From contig JAGFBZ010000011.1 of the NCBI GenBank assembly GCA_018398805.1, positions 620,001 to 684,000 of the forward strand: 64,000 bases of DNA. The letters run 5' to 3'. The notes beneath the pieces were generated by a model. That model did not search any database. It was not told where the DNA came from and saw nothing but the letters and a program-made list of their open reading frames with translations. Position numbers and translations under genes: made by a program. Source of the DNA: Hirundichthys speculiger (lineage: Eukaryota; Chordata; Actinopteri; Beloniformes; Exocoetidae). This document shows, piece by piece, positions 12,201 to 25,107 of the stretch (positions are counted from its first letter, which is position 1; the number at the start of each line of letters is the position of its first letter).

Positions 12201-12884
12201 GTGAGCAAGATAAGATAAACGAGTTTGCTTTTTACAGGGGTGTCACTTTAATAGATGAGTGTCTGAAGAATACAGGCTCATAAATATCACACATATTCCT
12301 TTCACAGCATCTGTTTATTGATTTGTCTCCCTCACACGTCTAATTTCCCCTTCCAAAGCAGTGTTTGTTTGTGATTGGGCATATTCCCGCAACCGCTGCT
12401 GCGGCTGCTGCTGCTATTTTTTGATTTAATCAGGAGGAGACAGGCTTTGACGTTGTCAATGTTAATACATTTGGCCTGTTGCTTTCCTTCCTCACAACCT
12501 CCCCTTTTGACTACTTCATGCTTCACTCTATGCGTCTCTCCTCCTGAGAGATTCCAACTGTTCCAGTACAGATGCTGATGAAAGATCTATTATCAGTGGC
12601 TTCTTGTAAATAATGCATGCTCCTCACATCTGCATGACTGTATGCAAGCACAGGCGAAGGTACTCATGCAGATTTTTTTGCACATTAGCACCAACCAGGA
12701 AGAGGTCTGACACATGCACTTTAATGTATGCTGTGTTTCAGAAACTGGAGCGGCTGTCTACCAATATGCAGGTGGTTAAATCCCAGACCTGCACAGTCCA
12801 CTCATACCGTACAAGTATCCTTGGGTAAGTCACTCGACCCCACATTCCTCATGATGCTTTTATCAGTGAGTGAATCTGTATAAT
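9216..12884. other. AT-rich non-coding DNA
   Basis: Only homopolymers stand out, such as T18 near 11541-11558. No credible exon or repeat family was seen. Confidence 0.5.
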
Positions 12885-12899
12885 GGGGGGGGGGGGGGG
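12885..12899. repeat. Poly-G tract, 15 bp
   Basis: Uninterrupted G15. Confidence 0.95.
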
Positions 12900-13241
12900 A
12901 ATCACTGCATTTCCTAAAAATAACAGTTTTTTAAGAAAAAACTGAATGGACAAAAAAAGAAACCTTAAACGGGTGAATGCCGCTCTTGTAAAAGAGATTT
13001 GGGTGATCTTAAAAACTGGAGAAGTGCACTTCTTTTACTGTTCAACCCTTAAAAGAAATCTCACTGATGTCAGGGCACCTGTGGTACCAATTACACTGTC
13101 TGAGATGCGTTTTTCAGGCCACTAAGCAGTGCCAATCCTGATGGTGATGAGGACAGTGATTTTGTTCTTGGATTAAATGTTTGTTCTGTGTGGCATCATG
13201 TTTTAGAGACTGTTTGTGCTTTAAGTTAAAAAAACAAAACC

Positions 13242-13258
13242 AAAAAAAAAAAAAAAAA
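13242..13258. repeat. Poly-A tract, 17 bp
   Basis: A17 following an A-rich stretch. No clear retroelement lies upstream. Confidence 0.9.
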
Positions 13259-13883
13259 CTGTTACAGAGGAAGCGACAAATGTCATTTTGCTTGCCATGT
13301 TATCTTTCTAACAACTTTGAGTCGTTTGATTCTGCTTTATTTTGACATAATCCTTTGGGCACCTTTTACAAAATAGAAATATGATGAACCTATCAATAAA
13401 CTATGGTTGCACTGCCTTCTAAGTAAACTCCAGTAACCCTCAACTCTGTCTGAAGGTTAACTGTATTATTTGATCCAAAGTTAAATCAAATATGAGACTT
13501 GGAGAATGAAGAATGGCTAAAGGATCTGATAGTAAGAGACAGAGCAACATATTCCAGTAACATCTCATTAGGTCAAAACATTTTTAAGGCTAAGTAAACA
13601 TTTCAGGTATGACTCACAGGTAAGACATCCATGTTGTGTAAGTTAGTTGCTAAGCTGCATGCTCCTTAGCGGTGCAAGAATGTGAATTTTAAATGCACCA
13701 TCGTGACTGATGAGAGACATTCAGGAATGCAAAGTTTACCTTTTAAATTACCATGTAATGTCATGAATATATATAGCTGAATCTGTCTGACAATTATATA
13801 TTTAACATATTCTGCAAAACAAAGAGATTTGATGTCTCCAAACTCTGCTTTAAAGCTATTTTCTATTCACATTTCAAACGGAG

Positions 13884-13925
13884 ACAGCTGGGACAGGGTC
13901 CAGCCTCCCTGCAACCCTGAACTGT
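13884..13925 (+). repeat. Short relic of a dispersed teleost repeat
   Basis: The motif AGCTGGGACAGGGTCCAGCC followed by CCCTGCAACCCTGAAC matches the 3' half of the same repeat type seen at 58541-58868. Only about 40 bp remain. Confidence 0.4.
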
Positions 13926-15577
13926 CAGCTATTAAAGCAAAGAGGGTACCTTTTAGTCTAGGTGCAACACACAGATGACAACAGTTCTGAGAAGATGATA
14001 GATGTTCCTTAGAAAGTTAATGGGATGCTCTTAAGTGGCCGTCTGCATGACATAGTCGGTATCTATTCATGGCTGCAATCATCGCTGACTCTGGGAAGGT
14101 ACCTCACAGAGATAAAGAATAATTTGAATTGGAGATTAAAGATTGTGCTTTATTGTTTAGTTTTGTGTGATTTATTTTATTTTCATGATTTATTTTAATT
14201 TCAATCATATGAAAATTTTCAGTTCATTGATTGATGCGTTCAATAAAAATAAAGCATTTAACATAACTAAACTGGAGCTGTCTGAACAGCTCTGATCACA
14301 GTGTGACGACATTGATAGAATCAAATATAATACCAGTAAAATAAAATAGTGGCAAAATACAACAGGCTGTAACAAAATCTCCATTAGTTCAAAGAGAATT
14401 CGAAGGGGGAAAGAAACATGATGTAGTTCAGGAAAGGTGTTATGAACTGATTTTTAAAAGGTATGTTTCCTACAATGGAGTGTGATGGTGTTCGAGAGCA
14501 AATTTACTGGAGTTCAAAGACCATTTTAATTTTTGGTGTCAAAGCAAAAAAGACAAAGTTCTTTGTACTTACGGGATGGCTGCAGAGTGGTCACTTACTA
14601 AAATGAAAAAGGTAATAACACATTACCAACGACGGTTAAATAGCAGGACATTTCACATTCATAGACGAAGCAGAAGAAAACAAGATTACTTAAACTTGAA
14701 TGGAATTATATGATTGTAAGTGCAGATATAGAAATCACATAAGTGTTGTCCTGGTCCAATCTGAAGCAAAGACGGGGAACAAATGTGCAGCACTACTGGC
14801 TGAAAAAGCTGACATGGCAACATGAACCTTGAGAAAACTTAAGATGAAAATAATGCAGTATTTCAGAAAATGCCTACAACATTAAAATTAAATTCCTTTA
14901 TCTGCATTTGTCACAGGTCAGTGCTTTTGCATGACATTCAGGAAGGATAAAGAAAGCTAGGTTTGTCACAGCTACCACCTTATTTTTGACATGTGCCAAT
15001 GTTAAATGAGCAAGTGAATGATTTTTACAGAAAAGCTTTAGCTTTAAAGTGTTACTAAACAGAAGCAATAAGATTCCTAAAGCAACATTTTATCAGTTCC
15101 ATCACTGTAGTCTGATACTGCGCAAAAAACTGAAAGCCTTTTTGTCACGATGTTTGCGACTGAGAAACAAACCTGGAGAACGTCTGTGTGGGAAGAAGAT
15201 CAATGCAAACTAAAATCTGAACGAAGCTATTCTCATAAAAACCAGCCAGTTTCATTAAGAAAATAGCATTTACAGTTTGATCAGATCTGAGAAAGAATAG
15301 TAACAAGGAAGAAGGACAGGATGGTTTTAATACAATGTTAAGACACAAACACACGCCTACATGCAAAAAGGCTTAGGACATCAAAGCTGCATCTCAGTGT
15401 TTTCATCTTGTGGAGAGCCAGCTGCTGTCCTTAACTCAACCACGGTTCTTTGTTCGATGATAACACAGGCTCGAGATGGGAAAGAAAATGGAAGGAATAA
15501 TAAAGAAGTAGTGTCCTTCAAAAAGAATCCATCTAATGGAGCCATTTCTGATGTGATGTCTAGAAAGAGTTGACCCT

Positions 15578-15579
<2 letters not shown>
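13926..15579. other. AT-rich non-coding DNA
   Basis: No exon, RNA gene or repeat family recognised. Confidence 0.5.

Positions 15580-15614
<35 letters not shown>
15580..15614. repeat. Poly-G tract, 35 bp
   Basis: Thirty-five consecutive G residues, which is unusual because long G/C homopolymers are rare in vertebrate DNA. It can form G-quadruplexes, and sequencing or assembly of such a run is unreliable. The proline-rich minus-strand frame over it is an artefact. Confidence 0.95.
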
Positions 15615-15615
<1 letters not shown>

Positions 15616-18600
15616 GAATAAATAAAAGAATGAGGAAAATAAAATAGATGCTCCCCCTGCTGATTTCATTCCTGAATCCTTTCACATCATTGTCTTGTTG
15701 TCACACACCAACCGAGTGAGCAATTTTATACCAATATTCCGTATGACTAGAAAGCAAGGCCGTACGAACACTATTATTGCTCTTCTTTGTAATACAAAGT
15801 AAAAAAAGATTTAAAGATTTTAAAGACGCGGAGGGAGAAAATACATGCTGCAGCATCTTCACAAGGGATGAGCAATGAGCCGAGCAGCAACACAAATAAC
15901 ACCGATTTATACAGCGGTCTGCCGAGACACACATGCACAAATCCGACACGCACACCCAAACTAGCACTCTCTCATGCACGCGTACTGAGCAAGGACTATC
16001 TAGAATAACACTGTCCAAATATTACCACTGCTCTATCTGCTTGCCAAAGGGTGCATCACGATGAATGGTGTTTGCTTAGTTGGAGACCATCATCAGCCAC
16101 CTTGGGAAGTTCTCAGAGCTGAGAGACTGTGTTCTGGGGTCCCACATGCTCTTTAGGAAGGAATAACCTCAGGCAAAAAGCAAAACTGCCACCTCTTCCA
16201 CCCAAGCGGAAATCTATTCATCAGATGATATAATGAGGCACAGCCATGTCTTCTGCACGTCTGCCACTGCACACACACACACACACTCACCTACCTCTAC
16301 GCATGTAGGTGTGTGTGTTACTAATGTGTTTCCATGCAGTACATGGCTAATTAATTGCTGTGACTTTGAGCTGTGGTGATGCATAAATGTAAATAATAAA
16401 AAGAAAAAAAAATCTGGATCTAACTGTGAAAATATCTGGTTAGAAAAAAAAAACAGACAAAACCAGTTCATGAAAAAGTTAGAAGTAGGGTAAGATTCAT
16501 CCAGAGACTTCTCTTTCGTCATATTTATCTTCACACTCTTCAGTTTGACTTTCAAAGAGCATCATGCTGAGAAACCCCAGGTCTCTATCAACTCAGAGGC
16601 TTTTTTCACGTCGATCCCGCTTCCATGAGTTCTGTTGAGTCCTTTTTTGTGACCCCTCTGTTCCCCACTCATGCAGTGGTTTATTCCATTTATGGGATAC
16701 AGCAAAACCTCCAGTGGCCATTTATCTATCTGTTAATGAATTAATGTATTCATTTAATTATTCATATGAAACATCAACAGAAGTGTTTTTAAATGTCTTT
16801 TTCTTTTTTATTTACTGTTATTTTCTGCAAGGAAGATTCAGCTTGCGGAGCTCCCTTGGGATAAAAATCTAAAAGGCAAAAACATTGACTCACAAAGAGT
16901 TGAAAGTGCTTTTTTTCCTCTGTATTTGAAAATCATTGAGTGGACTGCTCAGCAATCTCGGCGATCTTTAATGTTGGGCTCCACAGAGGCTAACATATAA
17001 CTCCATGTCTATGCCGCTGCTGCGTACGTTAATCTAATTTGAGACCTGCAAGGATGACTGTGAGCTGAGCACAATCCTCTAATAGCATTCAGAAATTTAA
17101 AGACTTTATATTAAATAACATTTCCACACCTAATTATGTAATATTAACGTAATAGAGGCCATGTAGTTCAATTTCATGTAAGAAGAGAAACAAATTGTGC
17201 GATGATTGTGAAATAATAAAATCAGTTTCATGAAACCAAATTTGGGTAAATCTGCATAATATTGTTTCCTCCATTTCCTCTTGTTTAATGAAATAGAGAC
17301 AAAAACAAACAAAACTTGAGGAATTATCTATCCAGAACAATTTTAATCACCAGTTTATTCGTCTTTACACAAGTTGTTAGGCCTCTGCTACGTGTCAGCT
17401 GTTGCTTTAGGAAAACACATTAAAGGGCTATAGCTTATTTGTGAATCCCATTATAGTTCATTTGAGGTGACACAAGGCAGCGCAACGTCGAAACATAAAG
17501 AGCTTTTTACTACCATTTAAATTAATGCCTAAGAAAATAATTCTGGACAGTACATTATCTGATAATGTGCATCCCCATAAATTTGTAAATACCCAGTTGG
17601 TCTACATGTGGCGAGAAATACATCCATGCACACGCAAAGGCAGGAAATAATGGGAGTACCTTAAGGTAAGCATGAATGCAGATAATGAAGGTTTCAAGTG
17701 TTCATTCATTGCCTCCTGGTTGGAGAACAGTTCAGTTCATTGTCACTTATCATTTCCTTTCCTTTGGAGCGACTGTGATGATTTGAAGAATGTATTCTTA
17801 TAAACATCACACTTTGTTCAGTTAACCATTTTCTGGCACTTTTGCGAAAACACACTTGTATAAAAGTTGAAAACACATTTCAGTCTAAAGCTGAAGCCCA
17901 CATTCTCAGCATCTTAAAAAAGTATTGATGATATTATTGACAGCCACACAGACCCAACTCTCTCCAGCAAGATTCATTTTACAAATTAAGCTCTCCAAAG
18001 TGTGTGTGTGTGTGTTGGGGGGGGGGATCAGAAGAAGAGGTGTTGCTCTGAAAAACAAAACCCGTGTACCAGAAATTACTTCCGCATCAGCATTCACTTT
18101 TATCTTGCAGTGGGAGCTCTGGGTTTGACAGAAAGCCAGTTTCTGGTTCACCAGCAGGGGAGCTGCACCATGCGGCCAGGCTGCTGCAGGAGGGGGTTCA
18201 GTGGTAGTCAATGTCTGGCTCAGCTGCAGGATACTCGTAGCTCGGTAGATTAGAGATCTTTTCCTAAAGGGCCTGCGCAGCGCTAGGCTGTCTGCAGGGG
18301 GGATGATGGGTTAGGAGGTAAGATTTGGGGTAATGTATTAAGGCCTTAAGCAATGAACAATCTGAGCAGGTTTTAAATTGCAATGACAGCACACCATTTA
18401 TTCAAGCTAATTTTTCTTGCAACTAGTTTTTTTTCCAGGTATCATCTAACATTTTCAATGATTTTTTTTTATTTCATTTTATCTGTCTAAATGCCACACT
18501 CTCAATGGCATTCTATGTGAAAGTGCAAGTTAACAATGAAGAGCTTAAACCATGTATTACACATACTAAATGGCACAAAAAAATGACATGCTGGGACATT

Positions 18601-19421
18601 TCATTGAAAATTAAATGCTGTAGCAGTGGCAGTCGGCTGGCCTTCTTCTGCTCAGGACAATCATGATTTGATTTCGGAAATGTAATACTTTAGAACCCAT
18701 TATTTATATTACTCTTGCTTCAGAATAGTTATAATTGAAAATATCTCATGACTAACAGTTACCGCTGAACTGTAGTACTTATTTACCAACAATTAAATGT
18801 ACAGCTGTGCTCTCCAAAATTATAACAGCACAGTGAGGTGTAAATCTGCTATAAAACTCTTGAAAACTCTATAAAGGGTACGGTCAGACTTTATGGCTGG
18901 GCTCTCCCATTCAAAGGCATGAAGTAGCAAAACTATGTCACTCCATTGTTAACTTATTCCTGTATAGTACTGTTAATAATGTCAAAAGCTAATGTATTAC
19001 TGTACAAACATACACTCCTAACCAATCTACTTTACTACATATCAAAATACATTTGGGGTTGCACTGTCACAGCTTGTCATATGTCTCATATTTATGGACA
19101 TAGAGGGCACTCAGTTGTACCTTTATTAGTTGATTAGTTTTTGGGAGACTGACCTGCAGGCTGACATACAGAGCAGAACCTCCCACCTCCATAAATCTGA
19201 CAAATGTCAGCAGCAGTCATGTTATCATTTGGCTCTGCTTACCAGCAGATTTGAATATACAGGTTTTCATTCTGGATGACAACTTTATGCTTCTGTATTT
19301 TTATTTTATCATCTTATGGAATAAGAGGTTAAGAAAGTTTCAGTTTTTCTGCAGCTAAAGTTTAATTTGAATGAAACACGAACAGAATGGTAAACTTGTC
19401 TGGCTGTTAGCTAAACCCCCT
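15615..19421. other. Non-coding DNA with small CA/TG and G-rich repeats
   Basis: Holds (CA)9 at 16269-16286 and (TG)n followed by G9 at 18001-18027. No exon or known transposon was identified. Confidence 0.5.
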
Positions 19422-19435
19422 TTGTATGGCATTTG

Positions 19436-19448
19436 GGTCAAATTGACC
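19436..19448. promoter_or_regulatory. GGTCAnnnTGACC palindrome (estrogen-response-element consensus)
   Basis: GGTCA AAT TGACC is an exact match to the consensus palindrome bound by estrogen receptors. Matching the motif does not show binding. Confidence 0.45.
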
Positions 19449-19628
19449 TGCTTCAAATTTTTACAAGAAGAAAAATGGTACAAGTGTAATTTTTTTCTAC
19501 CTGAAACTCAAAAGCCTTAGCATGTTTTCTGTGATAAACATGTACAAACAAAACAAACAAACAAACAAAAAATAGTAAAGCACACATACTATCATACCCC
19601 ATGATTTACATCCTTCATATGGTCTTCG

Positions 19629-19641
19629 GGTCAGTTTGACC
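19629..19641. promoter_or_regulatory. Second GGTCAnnnTGACC palindrome
   Basis: GGTCA GTT TGACC is a second exact consensus palindrome, 193 bp from the first and at the opposite end of the same element. Confidence 0.45.
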
Positions 19642-19779
19642 CGCATACACAGAGACACACAGAAACATACAAACACACACATACACAGACACAAACACAC
19701 AAATAATATAATGTTATATTGTTATAACTTAAGCACAAATAGCTGTTTGATCTCACTTTCCCGCACTTTTAACCATCTT

Positions 19780-20320
19780 TCGTGCGCACACCTGTCTGGA
19801 TCCGGGCAGCAGTGTCGACTGACCCGGGACAGGAACCCCCGATATGGCAGCGGCGGCATGCTGCCCCTATCCAGCAGTCTACACACCGGGGTGAGTCAGC
19901 TGACCTGGTGGGGGCCGTCTGAAGACCTGCTGGGCCCGGCACTGCTGGGAGTGGTGCTAACAACCTGGTCCACATGATGAACCGGGCTCTGGGATGGTCG
20001 GCTCCATTGCTCGCCGGACTAAGGGAGCTTGGTCTTCCCAGAAGAGACAGTTTAGTTCATCGGTATTTCCTCCTCTGACCTGGAGATGTCTCACTTAATT
20101 CACCATTGTGGAGATATACTGGTTTTAACGGCTGTTAACAGGTTTTAACGGCTGTTAACTGGAGTTAGCACTTGGACCACAGGACCGGGACATGAAGAGG
20201 GAGCGCTGGACGCCGGCAGCTCCTCAAGTACACCGGACTGCAGCTTCTGGTGTACTTGAAACTTGAATTTCACCATTGGGGGATCAATAGAGTATATTTG
20301 ATTTGATTTGATTTGATTGA
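19780..20320 (+). mobile_element. GC-rich non-LTR retroelement 3' fragment with TTTGA tail
   Basis: A sharply GC- and CpG-richer block ends with CACCATTGGGGGATCAATAG and then (TTTGA)n, a 3' tail typical of fish non-LTR retrotransposons. It contains a 20-bp tandem duplication (20121-20140 and 20141-20160). No intact open frame is present and the clade is unassigned. The 5' boundary is approximate. Confidence 0.6.
20121..20160. repeat. Tandem duplication, 2 x 20 bp
   Basis: GGTTTTAACGGCTGTTAAC plus one base occurs twice head to tail inside the retroelement fragment. Confidence 0.9.
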
Positions 20321-21056
20321 TGTATGTTTGTGTAAGTCTGTGCAAGAGCCAGTATGTAGATCTATGTTCAAGTTTGTCAGTCCTGGCTGTACACATCTGT
20401 TAAATTAAACCAATCCTCAGAAGGTTGGTGCAAATATGAATCCAGCTTCAAGATAGACATCGGCTCATTCTCCCTATTTGCACCTGGAACTGTTCTTTCA
20501 CGTGCACCCTCTCAAGAGAGCCATAAAATACACCTCTTCTGTGACTTCAGTTGCTTACTTAAGTCTCATCCCAAACCAGATCGTAAATAACTCTAAATCT
20601 TTATAAAGATGTGATTAACACACACCAGATGCTCAAATTTAATCCTTATGTCACTATCTTCTCCTAAAATATTGAGTTAACACTGCTGATCCCATTGTGT
20701 TGCTTAATTATATTCAGAAAAGATCTAAAGGATGATCCCCAGTCTGTTCTTGATAATGGTAAATTGAGTGCTCTTGAAGCGTCAATCCTGACTCAATGGC
20801 AAGCACCCGTTCAGTAATTAAGCATCTTGTGGACAGTCAGAAGCGCATTTCCCCAAAAAGAAATCCATACAGTCAAAAAAGGTAATGCCCTGATACAGTC
20901 ACTGAAACAAAATAAAAGAAAAAACTAAACTAAACTAAAAAAGACACGCAGCTTTTATGTAAATGCATGTTGTCTAAAAGAAAGTCTTCGTGTTATTGTA
21001 CCCCGATAAACTGGGTCCTCATGCAAAAAAAAAAAAAAAAAGTGACACAAAGGGAA
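20321..21056. other. Non-coding DNA
   Basis: Nothing recognised beyond an A17 run near 21025. Confidence 0.5.
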
Positions 21057-21058
21057 TA

Positions 21059-21791
21059 CAGTGGTACCTCTACTCACAAATGTCTCTACATACGAACTTT
21101 TCAGGTTATGAAACGCCTCACGGGAAAATATTGTCTCTTATTACGAAAGAAATTTCAGGATACGAAAGGCAAAAATACAGTACGCGCTACTACTCGAAGC
21201 TCCCAGAGTTTACTGAACGTAAACATACTTGTAGCTGCTCTACCATTGGCTATCGCTTAGGCATCTTTCTGGCATCCCATTGGCTAGGAGAGTCCCTTGT
21301 CTGTATGAGTGTAACCCAGCAACCCAGGTAAACGAACAATTTTTACCTCCGCCAAGAAGGTTATGTTTTTGCCAGCGTTAATCTGTCTGTTTGTCTGTCT
21401 GTGTTCAAGATAACTCAAAAAGTTATGGATTGATTTTGATGAAATTTTCCGGAGTTGTCGGAAAAGTAAAAAGAAAGAACTGATTTCATTTTGGCTGTGA
21501 CCTGGAAGAAATCCTGGATTCTAGATCACTTTTAAATTTTCGATAATTGTTGCGCTTGCGGAGCTCTGCGTCCTCCGAGTGCTTTTCTAGTTCTAACATG
21601 TATTCTTACAGGTTTTTATCTCATTTCATGTTTTATTTACAATTTATAAAAAATTTATGTTCGAATTTTAGGGGGCTTGGAACGGATTAGGTCATTTACT
21701 GTACATGGAAAACACGTCTCTACTTATGAAATGTTCAGGTTACGAAACTACTTCCAGGACCAATTAATTTCCTGAAATAGAGGTACCACTG
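21059..21791. mobile_element. Tc1/mariner-superfamily (pogo/Tigger-like) non-autonomous transposon, TA-flanked
   Basis: The ends are CAGTGGTACCTCTA and its inverse TAGAGGTACCACTG, flanked on both sides by TA (21057-21058 and 21792-21793), the expected target duplication. A 33-bp block (GTCTCTAC..TTCAGGTTAYGAAAC) is repeated in direct orientation near both ends (21082-21114 and 21716-21748). No transposase frame is present. A second repeat is inserted within it at 21345-21592. Confidence 0.85.
21345..21592 (+). mobile_element. Nested dispersed repeat of the 'CCTCCGCCAAGRAGG' type
   Basis: It begins ACCTCCGCCAAGAAGGTTAT, passes through TCTGTCTGTTTGTCTGTCTG, AACTCAAAAAGTTATGGAT and GATTTTGATGAAATTTTC, and ends GAGTGCTTTTCTAGTT. 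I recognise this as a repeat widespread in marine animal genomes, but I cannot name its class. Its position inside the TA-flanked element shows that it inserted later. Confidence 0.6.
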
Positions 21792-21793
21792 TA

Positions 21794-24700
21794 TACTGGG
21801 ACTGTAATAGTTCACGGATCATCCGTAGACATGTATATGACTAATTAGTTTTCATTATATTTATGTTTCTATATTTATATGATAATATTTATAATTAGTA
21901 ATTAGCACAGCAATGCCTTTAACTACTGTAACTTTAAATACTACTTAAGGCGCAAGACAATTATTCAAAACATAAGCTATTTTTTTAAACCCTGGCCTTA
22001 TGAGAAAATACAAAGTAGACAAAATTAAAATCACTTTGTGCCAGTTAACAGTATTGATTTATTTATTTAGGAAAAACATAATTGTTTTCAATATACATTG
22101 TAAAATGCTTCAGTGAGATGTTTCTTTTGTCTTCACTGCACTGAGATACAAACAACCGCTGTGCACCGAGCTTAAGAGGGCAATACATTTATCAGCTGTG
22201 TGACATCTTGAATACACTCATAATCAGATGCAGGTTTGCAACCAGAGCAGCTACAAATACATGGTCAACTATAAGGGGGTCTCCCTTAGGGGCGTCCTTA
22301 ATTAAGGTCAGACCAGCCCCTTTTACCCACTCAGCATTAATTTTGATCTTAGTTACACATCTCTAAGCTGTCGTAAGCGTGGTGTTGTGAAAGTTTAAAT
22401 CTCACCCACTTGCCCGCAGCAGTTCAGTTCCACATATTCACTGCTGTCGGTGTGGCAGTTGCTATTTCTAAAACCCTGACGTAATTCATTAATGCGTGAA
22501 AAATCATTCAGTTGAAACAAATCAAACGAACTGGCAGCGTATTATGTCATTTCAGTGTAGCTCCACACAGTCTAGCAGCAGATGCCTCATTTCCAGTTCT
22601 GCTCAATGACTCGAAAACTCAAGTATAAGAGAGTTTCAATGAAGGCATATCTACACATATTAAAATGAGTTAACTCAAAGCGAGAAAATGATGGCGATGC
22701 CCCCTTCTTTGTAGCTGTGAACCATTTGGAAAAGCACTGCAGTGGCCTGAATCACCATCACAGACCTCAGGAGACTGAGTGTCTCTTTGAGTTAGGCAGA
22801 TTATTGCAGGGTGGTTGAAGGACGGATTGGGAAAGACAGTCATTTTATTCCATGCTGAAAGATGGGGGGGAAGATGGAGCACAGACAGCACCAATTGAGT
22901 TGAAGGGGCAAACCTTCAGGGTGGCAAGAAAAGAGACAAAGGGAAGGTGAGGGACGGAGAGCAGAACGACCAGGAAAGGAGAGGCAAGGGGAGAAAAAAA
23001 GGGCTGTAGCGTGAGAGGACTGACTGAAGAAATGAGTTAAATGCAGACCAAAGAGTTATATGAGACTGAACCCAAAACAAGGGAAGAAAAAAATAAATAA
23101 AGGGGAAAAACAGTCTTTCCTGAAGTAGAGAAAACATTTCAGTAATACAAATGTTTAATTATAAATGATTTAATGGCTTGACGTCTAAACTGCTCAAGTC
23201 TAAATATGTTATTTAGATTACTGACCCATTAGGCTTGACTAATTCTTATAAATCATATAACACTTTAACCCCTTTAAGATCACAGGCTTTCTTTTTGAAT
23301 AAATTCTTAAATCTGAGGGTTTCTTCAGAAACCTGTAAAACTGTCCACTAAATCACTTTACTTCTCATCTGAAGAAAGAGAAAACATGAAATAAAATGCA
23401 TTTGAGACGTTAAACCTTCTGTTTTTATTGTAAACTGAAAAATTTAGACTTCAGTAAAAAAAAAAAAACTCTTTAACAGTGCCTTTAAACAGACAATCAA
23501 TCAGGCTCTAGTGCAAAAAATTGTGAAAACAAATGGAGAAATAGAAGAAGAAATGGATGGGCAGGGTGGGGACTAAGGGATGGAAAATGAAGCGGATGAG
23601 TGGATAGCTAGTGAGGGCAGAAGGAAGGAGGAACGGGAAGAGAGGCAAACAAAGCAGAGGAGCAGAGGGGAAAAGGAGATGAACATGCAGATGGCTTGGA
23701 GAGCTAGGTTGAGGCTCTGGGGAAACAGGAGAGAACAGGCTGGGAGAGACACAGTGTAGCTGGAGGGATGGTTGCTCCATTGCACAGTTTGCACTAGAAA
23801 AAAAAGGCAAAGATGGAAGTCAGTCTTTGAGCTCCAGGGACTGAAATCCACTGTGTATGTCATTTAGGGGAGGAAGAGTCTATATACCCTATCAATGAGG
23901 CTCGAAACTAGTGCATTGTTCCATGGCAAATAACCCTGCAGGAGAGAGCTGCATTTTGACTTTTTATTTTCCATGTATGTTCATTCTTGCAAGTGTGTGC
24001 ATTTCTTTTTCAAAACACTGTTGTTGGTCTTCATAAACAGTTACTAAAGCTCAAGTATGCAGTTTGTTTACCATGAAAGTGACCTGCCACTCCCGATTTC
24101 AATTATCATCCTCTCTGCCAGTGAACCGAGGCTCACACATGAAAGAATAGCATCTTGAGTCTTGAACAGATAAGGCAGCAGACCGTAGCTCCGGCCACAA
24201 TGGATATGATTAAATCAAACTAGATAAGAGAACCATTAAAACATTTGATGTTTACCCAAGGAGTTAGTGTTATCTGCCAGAGGACTTGTCATCTTTGTAT
24301 GAGGGAGCAAAAATAAAGAAGGGGTAAAGAAGTTTGGTACAGATAATATTGTCTTCAAATCACTGGGATTAGTGTTGACTATTGGGCCTTCTGACACATT
24401 TTTTAAATTTAGGTCAAGTTTAATTCAGCCCAAACTGACAGTATGGCATCGACCGACATGCTCTTAACTTCAGTAACAGTCCAAACAGTCTGAACCCAGA
24501 AATGTGAAAATACTTCACTACAAGTAAAAAAGAACTCCATCTCAACGAAAATGTTTTTATTCATCTGACACAACATTGTATAATTATAAATATTGAATAT
24601 TAGTCTATCGGCACATACAAAGATGGCAAAATGTCAAAAAAATGTGTGTCACGCCTTATTGACATGTGAAAGAGTGCAACCCTAGCACCACTACCACACA

Positions 24701-25107
24701 CACACACACCTCCTAAATAAAGCCACTGTATGGTCAACTGTAAAGGCATAAAAGCAAACGAGTGTTTTACAGTGTGATTCTTGGAGCTCACTGGATGAGT
24801 TCAATGAGACAATCTTTTGTCAACACAGCAGATCCATATGGTCCCACATGGTTAAAAGTGATATTTCTTATTTATCTGCACATCTTTTGTAAGATGTGGT
24901 TCTTATTATTTCGTCTTCTTATTAAGTTGAGGCAGTTGTATTACTTTCAACCACTGCAGAAAAATTATTAGAATCCTCAGAGTTTCACTTTCATATGTTT
25001 CACAAAACATCTTTGGCAGTGCCAATACACTGTTATTTTATACCTACATTTGAGAAGAAAGGGAGGGAGATTATTATAAACAAGTAAACTTGTAAAATGT
25101 AGATATA
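21794..25107. other. Non-coding DNA with two purine-rich islands
   Basis: No exon recognised. Strong G+A strand bias occurs at 22916-23120 and 23530-23790, which produces the S/P/F-rich minus-strand frames there. Those frames are composition artefacts. Confidence 0.5.

Larger units (their letters stand above)
19422..19650. mobile_element. Short inverted-repeat element (MITE-like) with GGTCAnnnTGACC palindromes at both ends
   Basis: The left end, TGTATGGC then GGGTCAAATTGACC (to 19448), is roughly the inverse of the right end, GGGTCAGTTTGACCC then GCATACAC (19628-19650). The two ends enclose about 180 bp with a (CAAA)n run. Inverted ends and short length suggest a non-autonomous DNA transposon. 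No convincing target duplication was found, and the family is unassigned. Confidence 0.5.

Noticed and set aside
15436..15669. Proline-rich minus-strand frame
   Set aside because: The proline run is the translation of the 35-bp G/C homopolymer.
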